Of a stretch of DNA of 64,000 nt, positions 1-8,201 are shown in pieces. The DNA lies in the NCBI RefSeq assembly GCF_004000825.1, contig NZ_BILZ01000020.1:1-64000 (forward strand), in the 5' to 3' direction. Under the pieces are notes generated by a model that made no database searches, had not been told where the DNA came from, and saw only the letters and a program-made list of their open reading frames with translations. The stretch is from Paenibacillus kobensis NBRC 15729. GTDB taxonomy: Bacteria > Bacillota > Bacilli > Paenibacillales > Paenibacillaceae. Numbering within the stretch: position 1 is the stretch's first letter; the number at the start of each line of letters is the position of its first letter. Both the position numbers and the translations under genes were made by a program.

Positions 1-400
1 CGCCGTGGGCGTCGATCCACAATACGCCGAGCCGCTTGCGGCGCTGCGCGGCGCCGGCGATGGAGCCGATCGCGACGCTGTGGTCGCCGCCGAGCAGCAG
101 CGGGAACTGGCCTGCCACGGCAGCCTCGGCTGTTTTGCGCGCGATCGCTTCGGAAACGGACAATACTTTGCCCCAATGGCGGAGGTTGGACGAGCTGCGG
201 GTGTCCGACTGCACATCGGGCAAATAGGCTGCCGGCTCGACCGAATAGTGGAAGCCAAGCTGCTGAAGCTTTCGTTCCATTCCGGCTAACAGAATCGCTT
301 GCGGGCCCTGCGCCGCACCGCGGCGGCTTGCTCCCCAATCGAACGGCGCAGGGATGACCGCAATGTGCGGCTTGCGGCTTAAGTTTGTAAGAAGGTTCAT
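1..400 (-). CDS. rocF: Arginase (5' part; runs off the window start)
   Basis: Hydrolyses L-arginine to ornithine and urea, the first step of arginine use as carbon and nitrogen source. The N-terminal 133 residues are visible; the frame is open to the window edge, so this is truncation by the window and not a broken gene. Manganese-binding motifs of the arginase/agmatinase family are present: GGDHS at residues 104-108 and WIDAH at 128-132. The ATG at 400-398 is preceded by a GGAGGTG ribosome binding site. The proline dehydrogenase gene lies just upstream on the same strand. Agmatinase or formimidoylglutamase are possible alternatives, but the N-terminus (AVIPAPFDWGASRRGAAQGP) is typical of arginase. 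Confidence 0.85.
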   Translation of the reverse strand, partial: MNLLTNLSRKPHIAVIPAPFDWGASRRGAAQGPQAILLAGMERKLQQLGFHYSVEPAAYLPDVQSDTRSSSNLRHWGKVLSVSEAIARKTAEAAVAGQFPLLLGGDHSVAIGSIAGAAQRRKRLGVLWIDAHG

Positions 401-488
401 CCGAGCGGCACCTCCACAGTAGAAGTGTTGTTATCCGTACCGGCCGACTTCACCCTCTAAGCTTCGATCTTCTTAATTTCTCTACTTC

Positions 489-1421
489 TTAATTTCTCTT
501 CAGCATGCTGCGAACGACGAACCCGACATTCGCTGGCCGCTCGGCCAGTCTCCTGACGAAATACGGATACCACATTGTCCCGTACGGCACATAGCTTCTT
601 ACGGTATAACCTTGTTCTGCGAGCCTAAGCTGAAGCGGTGTCCGGATGCCGTATAGCATTTGGAATTCAAAAGCGGAATTCGGAATGCTTCGCCTTGCAA
701 CAAACGTGCGGACCCAGTCAATAATCGTTTCGTCGTGCGTAGCGACGGCCGTATAGACGCCGCTGTCGAGCCGGGAGCGGATGAGCCGTTTGAAATTCGA
801 ATCGACGTCCCCGCGTTTCGGATACGCGATGCGGGCAGGCTCTTTGTAGGCGCCTTTCACAAGGCGGACGTTCATATTGCAGGAGGTAAGGGAGCGCAAG
901 TCGTGATCGCTTCGTCTTAGATACGCCTGAATTACGGGGCCGGCATTCGTTAAACCGTCTGCATGAAGCTTTTTGACGATGCGGAGCGTCCGCTCCGTAT
1001 AGAGGCTGTCTTCCATGTCCAATCTTACGAACATCGATCGGTCAGCGGCGGCCGCTGCAATGTGCCGAATGCGCTCGTAGGCGCGCTGATCGCTAAGCGC
1101 AAGACCCATCTGGGTCGGCTTCAGCGATACGTTCCCTCGGACGCCTTTAACGGCCATTGCATCGATTAGCGCAATGTATTCATTTCGGTAACCGTCCGCT
1201 TCCTGATCAGTTCTTACCCCTTCGCCGAGGTGGTCCATCGTGACAAGCAGCTTTCGTTCGTTCAATTCCAACGCTTTCGCAAGCGCTTCGTCGCGAGTCT
1301 GTCCGGCTACGAAACGGGAAGCGCCAAGCTTCATGCCGTACTTGCGCGATAAAGCGGCCGCAGCCGGATTGCCGGCCAATCCGAGGATGACCGAACGAAA
1401 CAGACGTATGCCCATATCCAT
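489..1421 (-). CDS. Proline dehydrogenase
   Basis: FAD-dependent oxidation of L-proline to pyrroline-5-carboxylate; the product is passed to the dehydrogenase encoded divergently next door. The protein is 310 residues, the usual size for the monofunctional Gram-positive enzyme. Visible family motifs are RLVKGAYKEP (about 186-195), ATHDE (about 227-231), the flavin-site QMLYGIR (about 254-260), and the C-terminal YVPYG...RRLAERP block (277-296). The ATG at 1421 is chosen because GGAAAGGAG sits at the right distance; the frame can be extended 24 residues upstream, but that part has no family similarity that I recognise. B. subtilis has two such paralogues (putB and fadM), so no symbol is assigned. 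Confidence 0.9.
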   Translation of the reverse strand: MDMGIRLFRSVILGLAGNPAAAALSRKYGMKLGASRFVAGQTRDEALAKALELNERKLLVTMDHLGEGVRTDQEADGYRNEYIALIDAMAVKGVRGNVSLKPTQMGLALSDQRAYERIRHIAAAAADRSMFVRLDMEDSLYTERTLRIVKKLHADGLTNAGPVIQAYLRRSDHDLRSLTSCNMNVRLVKGAYKEPARIAYPKRGDVDSNFKRLIRSRLDSGVYTAVATHDETIIDWVRTFVARRSIPNSAFEFQMLYGIRTPLQLRLAEQGYTVRSYVPYGTMWYPYFVRRLAERPANVGFVVRSMLKRN

Positions 1422-1586
1422 CCTCGTTCTCTCCTTTCCTGCCGCGTCGCCGGATGGGATGGCAAGCATCCTTTTCCGTAAGCAAGCTGTCATGTTTTAG
1501 AATCTGTTTGCTTATATATAGACAGGAACAGGTGCCGTCATACCTTAGGGACAGGCGGATATTCGGGAAATAGGAGGGGCTTTGCG

Positions 1587-3134
1587 ATGATGGGGGCATT
1601 CAGCAACGAGCCGATGACGGATTTCAGCCTTGCGGACAACCGCCGCGTGTTCGAGGCTGCGCTGACGGATATCAAGCGGCTGTATGGCAACTCGTATCCG
1701 CTGCAGATTGGAGGAAGAACGGTTCAATCCGAGTCCATGAGGCCGTCTGTCAATCCAGCTCGTCACGGCGAGACAGTCGGCCTCGTCGCGCAGGCGGACC
1801 GCAAACGTGCAACCGAAGCAGTCGATATAGCGGCGGCCGCTTTCGAACGGTGGAAGAGAGTTGCGCCGGCCGCCCGTGCGCGCACGTTGTATAAAGCGGC
1901 AGCGCTTCTGCGCCGCCGCAAGCACGAGTTCTCGGCATGGCTTGTCGCGGAGGCAGGAAAAACGTGGGTGGAGGCCGATGTCGACACGGCGGAAGCGATC
2001 GATTTTCTCGAATATTACGGTCGTGAGGCGGAGAGGCTGTGCGCGCCTCAGCCGCTTGTCCGCCTAGCGGGTGAAGATAATGAATGGAGCTATGTGCCGC
2101 TAGGCGTCGGAATCATCATCCCGCCTTGGAATTTCCCGCTCGCCATTATGGCTGGTATGACCGCATCGGCCGTCGTTGCGGGCAACACCGTCGTGCTGAA
2201 GCCGGCATCGGCAACGCCTGTCATCGCAGCGCGGTTCGTTCAATTGATGCATGAAGCGGGACTGCCCGAAGATGTTATCCAGTTCGTGCCGGGCTCCGGG
2301 GGCGAGATCGGCGACGTGTTGATTGACCATCCGCTGACGCGGTTCGTCAGCTTCACCGGGTCGATGGAAGTCGGGCTGCGAATTGTCGAAAGGGCGGCTA
2401 GGCTGCAGCCGGGGCAGCGTTGGATTAAGAGGGTCATTGCGGAGCTCGGCGGCAAGGACGCTATTGTCGTCGACCGGGACGCTGATCTTACGGCGGCATC
2501 GCAGGGGATCGTTCAATCGGCGTTCGGCTATGCCGGACAGAAATGCTCCGCATGCTCGAGGGCGATCATCCATGCCGATGTGTATGACGAGGTGACGGAA
2601 CGCGTAGCGGCGCTTACGAGACGGCTGTCGATCGGCGATCCCGTGCTGCAAGGGACGGACGTCGGGCCTGTCATCGACCGGGCAGCGTACAATAAGATCA
2701 GACAGTATGTAGCGGCCGGGAAAAAAGAAGGACGGCTGCTCGCAGGAGGCGGCATGGATGACGGGGCCGGATATTTCGTAGAGCCGACCATCTTCGCAGA
2801 CGTCGACAGCCAAGCGACGCTCGCTCAAGATGAGATATTCGGTCCAGTGCTTGCCTGCATTCGGGCGGACGACTTCGGACATGCGCTCGCCATAGCGAAC
2901 GATACGCCATACGGCTTGACTGGCTCCGTCTATTCGAACCGGAGGGAAAGGCTCGAGCTTGCGCGTGAATTGTTCCATGTCGGCAATCTGTACTTCAACC
3001 GCAAATGTACAGGGGCGCTCGTCGGTGTCCATCCGTTCGGCGGCTTCAATTTGTCGGGGACCGATTCGAAGGCGGGCGGTCCGGATTATTTGATTCAATT
3101 CATGCAAGGCAAGGTTGTATCGGAAAAAATGTAA
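1587..3134 (+). CDS. pruA: L-glutamate gamma-semialdehyde (P5C) dehydrogenase
   Basis: Oxidises glutamate-semialdehyde, in equilibrium with P5C, to glutamate with NAD+. It completes proline breakdown and, through ornithine, arginine breakdown. At 515 residues it has exactly the length of the Bacillus RocA-type enzyme. Aldehyde-dehydrogenase landmarks are present: PPWNFP around 179-184, the general base E286 in AELGGKD and the catalytic C320 in GYAGQKC. An AGGAGGGG ribosome binding site precedes the ATG. It is divergent from the proline dehydrogenase across about 165 bp, an arrangement suggesting shared control, although I see no convincing promoter or regulator site there. RocA and PutC of B. 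subtilis are both possible counterparts. Confidence 0.93.
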   Translation: MMGAFSNEPMTDFSLADNRRVFEAALTDIKRLYGNSYPLQIGGRTVQSESMRPSVNPARHGETVGLVAQADRKRATEAVDIAAAAFERWKRVAPAARARTLYKAAALLRRRKHEFSAWLVAEAGKTWVEADVDTAEAIDFLEYYGREAERLCAPQPLVRLAGEDNEWSYVPLGVGIIIPPWNFPLAIMAGMTASAVVAGNTVVLKPASATPVIAARFVQLMHEAGLPEDVIQFVPGSGGEIGDVLIDHPLTRFVSFTGSMEVGLRIVERAARLQPGQRWIKRVIAELGGKDAIVVDRDADLTAASQGIVQSAFGYAGQKCSACSRAIIHADVYDEVTERVAALTRRLSIGDPVLQGTDVGPVIDRAAYNKIRQYVAAGKKEGRLLAGGGMDDGAGYFVEPTIFADVDSQATLAQDEIFGPVLACIRADDFGHALAIANDTPYGLTGSVYSNRRERLELARELFHVGNLYFNRKCTGALVGVHPFGGFNLSGTDSKAGGPDYLIQFMQGKVVSEKM

Positions 3135-3146
3135 AGGCCATTACTT

Positions 3147-3179
3147 AACAGCCGACCGGCTAGATGCCGTTCGGCTGTT
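3147..3179 (+). terminator. Possible transcription terminator after P5C dehydrogenase
   Basis: AACAGCCGA and TCGGCTGTT form a perfect 9-bp stem with a 15-nt loop, 13 bases after the stop codon. No U-run follows, so it is at best a weak terminator or a 3' stabilising hairpin. Confidence 0.4.
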
Positions 3180-3196
3180 GCTATGTACGTCAGAGC

Positions 3197-3226
3197 TTTA
3201 TAACAAGCGGAAAAGTGTGGTACGAT
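3197..3226 (+). promoter_or_regulatory. Possible sigma-A promoter of rsmD-coaD
   Basis: An extended -10 element (TGG followed by TACGAT at 3221-3226) lies about 100 bases upstream of the rsmD start. The -35 candidate TTTATA (3197-3202, spacer 18) is poor. Offered only as the best candidate in the gap. Confidence 0.35.
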
Positions 3227-3328
3227 AACGAATGGTGCATTAGAAGCATTTATTATTTGGCAGTAGTCTAATCGTTCCATTATATGGACTTATATGCGAT
3301 TGGGTTTTATTTTAAGGGGGCAGCGGGA

Positions 3329-3931
3329 GTGAGAGTAATTGCGGGATCGGCCAAAGGGCGACCGCTCAAAGCGGTGCCTGGCATGAATACCCGGCCGACG
3401 ACCGATAAAGTGAAAGAAGCGATCTTCAGCATGATCGGACCGTATTTCGACGGGGGACTCGTGCTTGATTTATTTGCGGGAACCGGAGGGCTTGGCATCG
3501 AAGCGCTTAGCCGCGGTGCGGATAAGGCGATTTTCGTCGATAAGGAGAAGCAGAGCGTAGATGTCGTCCGGCACAATACGGCGGCTGCAGGCGTAAGCGG
3601 CCGATCGGAAATATACCGCAACGATGCGGAACGTGCCGTTAAGGCGCTTGCCAAACGGGAAGAAAGCTTTCGTCTAGTGTTTCTCGATCCGCCTTACCGG
3701 ATGACCAATATGGATGAATTGCTGGGTGAGCTTGCGGCAAACGGATTGCTCGAGCAAGAAGCGACAATCGTCGTCGAACACGACGCCGCGCATGTCTACC
3801 CGGAGCAATTCGGCGGATTCGAGCAGCGAAGAAGTGTCAAATACGGCGATACTGCCGTTACGATCTATACGTTCCGGCAACTGACGACAGAGCCGGCAAG
3901 CGGTGAAGATGGAGGAGAAAAGCATGACTAA
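3329..3931 (+). CDS. rsmD: 16S rRNA (guanine(966)-N(2))-methyltransferase RsmD
   Basis: SAM-dependent methylation of G966 of 16S rRNA in assembling small subunits. The SAM-binding loop [11 protein letters not shown] is at residues 46-56. The catalytic NPPY-type motif is DPPY at 120-123, with D in place of the first N, as is usual in RsmD. The GTG at 3329 is chosen because AAGGGGG lies 8 bases upstream and the N-terminus then reads [13 protein letters not shown], typical of the family; an ATG 45 bases upstream lacks a ribosome binding site. It gives 200 residues. The last 8 bases overlap coaD, a pairing conserved across Bacillales (ylbH-ylbI). Confidence 0.92.
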   Translation: MRVIAGSAKGRPLKAVPGMNTRPTTDKVKEAIFSMIGPYFDGGLVLDLFAGTGGLGIEALSRGADKAIFVDKEKQSVDVVRHNTAAAGVSGRSEIYRNDAERAVKALAKREESFRLVFLDPPYRMTNMDELLGELAANGLLEQEATIVVEHDAAHVYPEQFGGFEQRRSVKYGDTAVTIYTFRQLTTEPASGEDGGEKHD

Positions 3932-4430
3932 TCATGAAGGCGTCAACAATCGTATCGCCGTGTATCCGGGCAGTTTCGATCCCGTGACTTATGGGCATCT
4001 GGACATCATTCAGCGCGCATCCAAGCAGTTCGATACGCTGATCGTAGCGGTACTGAACAACACGAGCAAAAATCCGATGTTCACGATCGAAGAGCGGAAA
4101 GCGCTTCTGGAAGAAGTGACCCGCGATATTCCGAACGTCAAAGTTGACAGCTTTCGCGATCTTCTCGTCCGGTTCATGAAATCGAAGCAAGCCGGTACGA
4201 TCGTACGCGGCATCCGTTCGGTATCCGATTTCGAATATGAGCTGCAGATGGCTTCGACGAATCATTTGCTCGCTGACGATATTGAAACGGTGTTCATGAT
4301 GACAAATCCCAAATATTCGTATTTGAGCTCTAGTATCGTGAAAGAAATCGCACGGTTCAACGGTGATGTATCCGAATTGGTGCCGCCTTACGTTAGAGAG
4401 CGTCTTATCGAGAAGGGCAGCGTCAAGTAG
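3924..4430 (+). CDS. coaD: Pantetheine-phosphate adenylyltransferase (PPAT)
   Basis: Transfers AMP from ATP to 4'-phosphopantetheine, the penultimate step of coenzyme A synthesis. The protein is 168 residues, with the nucleotidyltransferase signature [12 protein letters not shown] (14-25; TYGH is the T/HxGH motif), RGIRSVSDF (about 95-103) and the C-terminal [11 protein letters not shown] (about 131-141). A GGAGGAG ribosome binding site inside the end of rsmD precedes the ATG at 3924; the upstream in-frame ATG at 3903 has none. It is translationally coupled to rsmD by an 8-base overlap. Supply of CoA links logically with the fatty acid genes further downstream. Confidence 0.95.
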   Translation: MTNHEGVNNRIAVYPGSFDPVTYGHLDIIQRASKQFDTLIVAVLNNTSKNPMFTIEERKALLEEVTRDIPNVKVDSFRDLLVRFMKSKQAGTIVRGIRSVSDFEYELQMASTNHLLADDIETVFMMTNPKYSYLSSSIVKEIARFNGDVSELVPPYVRERLIEKGSVK

Positions 4431-4468
4431 CAACTGCTCATTTGTCGTTTCTTATTCTCTCGGCCGTC

Positions 4469-5749
4469 TTACCTTTTGCTTACGATAGTGCGTATCGTCA
4501 GAGACAGAGCGGCTAACGCGGCGATAAGCAGCAGGAAGGCGCATAAGGCGGCAGGGACGAATGGCCACAGCGACGGTATATCCGAAGCTCGATAGAATGA
4601 TGGCAACGTTACACGGTCCGTCATCATGGCAGGCAGTACGCCAACTTCTCCGGCAGCGGCCAGCATTGAAGAGACCGGCCGCCAGATCAGTACCGCGGCT
4701 GCCGCTGCAAGCAAGGCATGAACCGCACGGTTCATAATGAACGGGAGCAGCTTCAGATCGGTGCCGGCGATAGCCGCACTTGCTTGTGCGATTGCGCCTA
4801 AGCCGCTCCAGGCAAGGGCTGCCGCTGCTGCGGCGGCAGGCCAAGCAGCGGATGAGGAATGGATCGGCGATGTGGATGCGGCATAGGCGCCCAGATGGCT
4901 TTCGAGCAGCGCTGGCAGCAGCCAATTCGGCAAGTGAAGCAGGCCGTCAATCGTATCCCAGAGCGGTTCGACCATCCGGACAAGTACGGCGCTTATGATA
5001 ATAATGCCGCCAGCTACAAGCAGCTTCTGTACGGCGGCAATCGTCGAATCTCCCAGCGCCTGGCCGAAAGACCGTCCGTCGGCTTCGTATTTGCTTCGTC
5101 TTGCTGACTCTGCCCGGACGAATAGATTTTTGTGGTTAGGGTTTGATCCGGTCTGTTCAGTCTTCGCAATAAAGCTGGTCGGATGTGACAATCGTTCGGA
5201 TGGTTCGGAGGAATTCCTGTGAGTGTGTTGTGCGGACTGCCGGTTCAACCGTTCGATCAGCGAGGAGAAGAATGCGGCTAGCAAGCCGCTGATCCATACC
5301 GCTATAGCAATGGAGATGCCGGCAGAGGGCTGCTTCATGAAGCCGGCTCCGACGACGATCAGCATAAAGAGCGGGTTCGGCATATGGGCTAAGGCGAGCA
5401 GCCGTTGACCTTGCGGACGGGTAAGTTTGCCGGAGCGGTGAAGCTCTGCGGCTGCTTCGGAGCCGGCGGCGTAACCGCCTGTCCAACCGGCTGCAACCGC
5501 TATTCCGGCATCGCCGGGAAGACGGAACAGCCGCTCCATTGCGGGCTCCAGCAATCGGCCTGCAAGTGCGGTTACACCGAATATCGTCATGAGCTCGGAC
5601 AGCACAATGAACGGCATCAGCCCAGGGAATATGATCGTCCACCATAACGTCAGCCCTTGCAGCGAGGCTTGAAAGGTTGCGTCAGGCTGGCGGATGACAG
5701 CGGCAACGAGCAGAATGGAGACGCAAGCAAGCGCAATAGTACGCGCCAT
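4469..5749 (-). CDS. ylbJ: Sporulation integral membrane protein YlbJ
   Basis: Polytopic membrane protein of the nucleoside-recognition/Gate-domain family, required for normal spore formation and controlled by sigma-E in B. subtilis. The 426-residue product has many hydrophobic segments, a loop with SxxMGGYAAGSEAAAELH-like character near the first third (GWTGGYAAGSEAA) and a matching second Gate repeat near the C-terminus. A hydrophilic insertion rich in N, S and E separates the two halves (about residues 175-215). The ATG at 5749 follows AAAGGGG on the minus strand. The gene is convergent with coaD and in the same direction as tmcAL; the B. subtilis neighbours ylbK and ylbL are absent. A long inverted repeat lies directly upstream. 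Confidence 0.85.
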   Translation of the reverse strand: MARTIALACVSILLVAAVIRQPDATFQASLQGLTLWWTIIFPGLMPFIVLSELMTIFGVTALAGRLLEPAMERLFRLPGDAGIAVAAGWTGGYAAGSEAAAELHRSGKLTRPQGQRLLALAHMPNPLFMLIVVGAGFMKQPSAGISIAIAVWISGLLAAFFSSLIERLNRQSAQHTHRNSSEPSERLSHPTSFIAKTEQTGSNPNHKNLFVRAESARRSKYEADGRSFGQALGDSTIAAVQKLLVAGGIIIISAVLVRMVEPLWDTIDGLLHLPNWLLPALLESHLGAYAASTSPIHSSSAAWPAAAAAAALAWSGLGAIAQASAAIAGTDLKLLPFIMNRAVHALLAAAAAVLIWRPVSSMLAAAGEVGVLPAMMTDRVTLPSFYRASDIPSLWPFVPAALCAFLLLIAALAALSLTIRTIVSKR

Positions 5750-5769
5750 CGGCACAGCCCCTTTCCAGA

Positions 5770-5817
5770 ATGCGTACATTGTCCGGTAAGGACGGGCATT
5801 CCTTACATTGTACGCAT
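5770..5817 (-). repeat. Imperfect inverted repeat upstream of ylbJ
   Basis: ATGCGTACATTGT (5770-5782) and ACATTGTACGCAT (5805-5817) are inverted copies with one mismatch in 13. Inside them TAAGG and CCTTA extend the stem after a short bulge. The repeat ends about 20 bases upstream of the ylbJ start codon, next to its ribosome binding site. It could be an operator or an RNA hairpin in the leader. Confidence 0.6.
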
Positions 5818-5868
5818 GGGACGGAAGAGGTAGACCATAGCATCGGTTGCTTTAGACAAACCTAAGAA

Positions 5869-5899
5869 GCCGTCTGCAATCCAGAACGGTGCAGGCGGC
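5869..5899 (-). terminator. Possible terminator of tmcAL
   Basis: GCCGTCTGCA (5869-5878) pairs with TGCAGGCGGC (5890-5899), 10 bp with one wobble and an 11-nt loop. On the minus strand it follows the tmcAL stop by about 20 bases and is trailed by a modestly U-rich stretch (TTCTTAGGTTTG). Confidence 0.5.
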
Positions 5900-5918
5900 A
5901 ACAGAGTGAAGCAGGCCG

Positions 5919-7172
5919 TTATGATGGTTGGTCGAATCCGATCTGGAGCGGCTTCTCATAATAATCCCTGAACAGCTGGCGGGAATCGGCTTGGGGTTGA
6001 CGGGCGAGCGTGTAGACGGATGTAGCCCGAATATCCAGCGCCAGCATAGGCAGCGGTTGCGTTGCTCCGGCGGCGCTCATTAGCACGGGCCATCTGGAGC
6101 TGGCGCGCATTCGCTTCAGGAGCGATTGACCCGCAGGTGTAAAGCCTAGCACACGGATATAGCCTGGGCCTTCTGCCAGATTGGCCGGAGAGAGCTCTTC
6201 CTTCGAATGCCCGAGTAAGGAGGCAAGCAAAGCGCGCTGCAGCTTTGTGCGAGTGTACCGTTTGGTCTTCAATGCTTCTATTAATAGGTCGAAACGGAAC
6301 GCGTCCAAGCCGCGAATCGTTTTGAGCAGCCGATGCTCAAGGCCTTCCGTCATTTCGTGTATGCCGGCGAGCTGCTCGGTTGACTTGGTCAGAATCGAGT
6401 GGAACAGCAATTTATCGAACGAGCGCCAATCGACTGCGGGTCTGCCTGCGGCAAGCTCCCGTTCCATTAGTTGTAAAGTCGAATGGGGAACGTAGGCTTG
6501 CGCTGCGTTCAGATCGCCCGCTTCGAACAGCAGCTTGCGAATGGCCGTTGCGCTGGCGATAGCCTCATCGGTAGGAGACGTATCGTTGTAGCCGGATTTC
6601 TCCCGCCGGATCGTGTAGGGCTCCATAGCGCTTCCAATCCGCTCGAGCGACAGAGTATAATGCAGCCCAAGCGAGTTATTCGGCTGCGCGACGGCGAGGG
6701 ATGGGGCGCCGGTCTGCTCCATATAAGCGGCAAGGGCAGCTTCATATGCCGCTGGAAAAGGCACGCCTTCGGCAAGCTTGCTGCTAAGCATTTGCTTGAA
6801 TGCCGTTGGCTCCTCGCAAAGCGCTCTTGCGGCGGCGCGGAACGGGGCGATATCGCCAGATTCACTGCCGAAGCATATAGCATCGACGATGCCGCACGCA
6901 TCGAGTGTTGCGATTGCGCCGCGGGCGAACCATTCGGCCGACTGGGTCGAATAGGCGACCGGGAGTTCGAGCACCAGATCGCAGCCGCCGCGCAGAGCCA
7001 TCTCGGCCCGTGTCCATTTGTCGAGCAGAGCAGGCTCCCCGCGCTGAAGGAAGTGGCCGCTCATGACGGCGACGACGGCGTCTGCTCCCGTTATTTTGCG
7101 CGACTGCTGTACATGATATAAATGTCCGTTATGAAAAGGGTTATACTCAACGACGATGCCAACCGTGCGCAT
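5919..7172 (-). CDS. tmcAL: tRNA(Met) cytidine acetate ligase TmcAL
   Basis: ATP-dependent ligase that uses acetate to form N4-acetylcytidine at the wobble position of elongator tRNA-Met (YlbM in B. subtilis). The 417-residue protein starts MRTVGIVVEYNPFHNGHLYH, carrying the nucleotidyltransferase HxGH-type motif HNGH at 15-18. The conserved SGHFLQRGEPAL and DKWTRAEMAL segments follow. GGAGG lies 6 bases upstream of the ATG. It is divergent from ylbN across about 115 bp, as in Bacillus, and reads toward ylbJ. Confidence 0.93.
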   Translation of the reverse strand: MRTVGIVVEYNPFHNGHLYHVQQSRKITGADAVVAVMSGHFLQRGEPALLDKWTRAEMALRGGCDLVLELPVAYSTQSAEWFARGAIATLDACGIVDAICFGSESGDIAPFRAAARALCEEPTAFKQMLSSKLAEGVPFPAAYEAALAAYMEQTGAPSLAVAQPNNSLGLHYTLSLERIGSAMEPYTIRREKSGYNDTSPTDEAIASATAIRKLLFEAGDLNAAQAYVPHSTLQLMERELAAGRPAVDWRSFDKLLFHSILTKSTEQLAGIHEMTEGLEHRLLKTIRGLDAFRFDLLIEALKTKRYTRTKLQRALLASLLGHSKEELSPANLAEGPGYIRVLGFTPAGQSLLKRMRASSRWPVLMSAAGATQPLPMLALDIRATSVYTLARQPQADSRQLFRDYYEKPLQIGFDQPS

Positions 7173-7232
7173 TGCGATCCTCCGATAAGGTTCGTATTGA
7201 TTTCTTCATCATCATAACATGCGCTGAAAATG

Positions 7233-7262
7233 TTGACAAAACCATCATTCAATCGATATAAT
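7233..7262 (+). promoter_or_regulatory. Sigma-A promoter of ylbN-rpmF
   Basis: Perfect -35 TTGACA (7233-7238) and perfect -10 TATAAT (7257-7262) with an 18-bp spacer, 26 bases upstream of the ylbN ATG. The best consensus promoter in the window, fitting strong expression of a ribosomal protein gene. Confidence 0.9.
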
Positions 7263-7288
7263 AATCTTTGTTTGTTTGGGGTGATCTC

Positions 7289-7810
7289 ATGCAATTTCGT
7301 ATTCAAGAAGCATTGATCAAAGGAACGCTGCCTCCAATCCGCGAGACATTCGAAGTTGCACCGCTGCTGAAAGGGCGCAAAGACGTGTTATCGGCTAGTC
7401 CGGTACATGCCGAGCTGAACATTCACGCAGCCGAAGGCATCGTTCATGTCGACGGAAGATTGACTTCCGAGCTAGAGATGGCTTGCTCCCGCTGTTTGAA
7501 CCCGGCTGCCGTTAAGGTGGACGTGCCGTTTCATGAGCAGTTCAAACCAGTCGATGCGTTATCGCCGGAAGATGAGGAATTGGACGAAGATACGATTGAG
7601 GTCGTAGGCGATACGCTCGACTTGAAGCCATACATCGAAGATATGTGGCTGCTTGAGCTTCCGTTCGTACCAATGTGCAGCAGCGACTGCAAAGGACTTT
7701 GCTCCGAATGCGGACAGAACTTGAATGATCGAGAATGCGGCTGTCAGCGCGGGGCTATTGATCCACGCCTGGCTGCACTTAAAGATTTGTTCAAAGACGA
7801 CAATCAATAA
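7289..7810 (+). CDS. ylbN: DUF177 / YceD-family protein YlbN
   Basis: Member of the YceD (DUF177) family, almost always encoded next to rpmF. In plants and E. coli the family is linked to accumulation or processing of 23S rRNA, so a role in large-subunit maturation is inferred. The product is 173 residues, acidic in the middle, with a paired-cysteine C-terminus (CSSDCKGLCSECG...CGC) that could bind metal and an earlier CSRC motif. The ATG at 7289 follows a GGGGTGAT ribosome binding site; an ATG 21 bases upstream is possible but unsupported. It is followed by rpmF after 45 bases. Confidence 0.85.
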   Translation: MQFRIQEALIKGTLPPIRETFEVAPLLKGRKDVLSASPVHAELNIHAAEGIVHVDGRLTSELEMACSRCLNPAAVKVDVPFHEQFKPVDALSPEDEELDEDTIEVVGDTLDLKPYIEDMWLLELPFVPMCSSDCKGLCSECGQNLNDRECGCQRGAIDPRLAALKDLFKDDNQ

Positions 7811-7855
7811 CTAGCTGTTCATACGGCTTGTAATTCTGTGAAGGAGGTGGGAAAG

Positions 7856-8029
7856 ATGGCAGTACCACAACGTAGAACTTCCAAAACTCGCCGCGACAAA
7901 CGTCGCACGCACTTCAAACTGGCGGTGCCAGGTATGGTGAAATGCGAGCAATGCGGAGAGTTGAAGCTTGCTCACCACGTATGCAAAGTGTGCGGGTATT
8001 ACAAAACGAAAGAGATCATTTCGCAATAA
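7856..8029 (+). CDS. rpmF: 50S ribosomal protein L32
   Basis: Small, basic 57-residue protein of the large ribosomal subunit. It begins [17 protein letters not shown] and carries two zinc-type pairs, C30xxC33 and C43xxC46, so it is the zinc-binding form of L32. AAGGAGGTG precedes the ATG by 6 bases; the in-frame start 18 bases earlier is inside that ribosome binding site region and is rejected. Co-transcribed with ylbN from the promoter at 7233 and followed by a strong terminator. Confidence 0.97.
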   Translation: MAVPQRRTSKTRRDKRRTHFKLAVPGMVKCEQCGELKLAHHVCKVCGYYKTKEIISQ

Positions 8030-8045
8030 GCCGGTTTCCCACTCG

Positions 8046-8080
8046 TAGTGCTTCATCTCACGATGAAGTGCTATTTTTTT
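8046..8080 (+). terminator. Rho-independent terminator after rpmF
   Basis: A 12-bp stem (TAGTGCTTCATC, 8046-8057, with GATGAAGTGCTA, 8062-8073, including two GU pairs), a 4-nt loop and seven consecutive T at 8074-8080. Confidence 0.9.
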
Positions 8081-8122
8081 CAAAGGCGGAACAGGCTCCG
8101 TGCACCATGCTGCGGATGCAAT

Positions 8123-8191
8123 GACGGCGCATGCAAAGGCCGGCGGTCGATTATCGACCGATTCGGACGTTGCTTAGCGCCGTCATTTTTT
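8123..8191 (+). repeat. Nested inverted repeats ending in a T-run, rpmF-fapR gap
   Basis: The gap from 8030 to 8341 holds no gene. After the rpmF terminator it contains a perfect 10-bp inverted repeat, ATGACGGCGC (8121-8130) and GCGCCGTCAT (8177-8186), followed by T-rich sequence. Nested in its 46-base interior is CGGTCGA-TTA-TCGACCG. It resembles a second terminator with a branched stem, just upstream of the FapR box and promoter. The remaining stretch (8226-8341) would be the fapR leader and shows nothing clear. Confidence 0.6.
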
Positions 8192-8201
8192 ATATAATTA
8201 A

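Noticed and set aside
1493-1493. Longer proline dehydrogenase start at 1493
   Set aside because: The extra 24 residues are not family-like and the ribosome binding site fits the ATG at 1421.
2100-3107. A 335-codon minus-strand open frame inside the P5C dehydrogenase gene
   Set aside because: Antisense shadow of a well-conserved gene; composition Arg/His/Cys-rich, no ribosome binding site, no recognisable domain.
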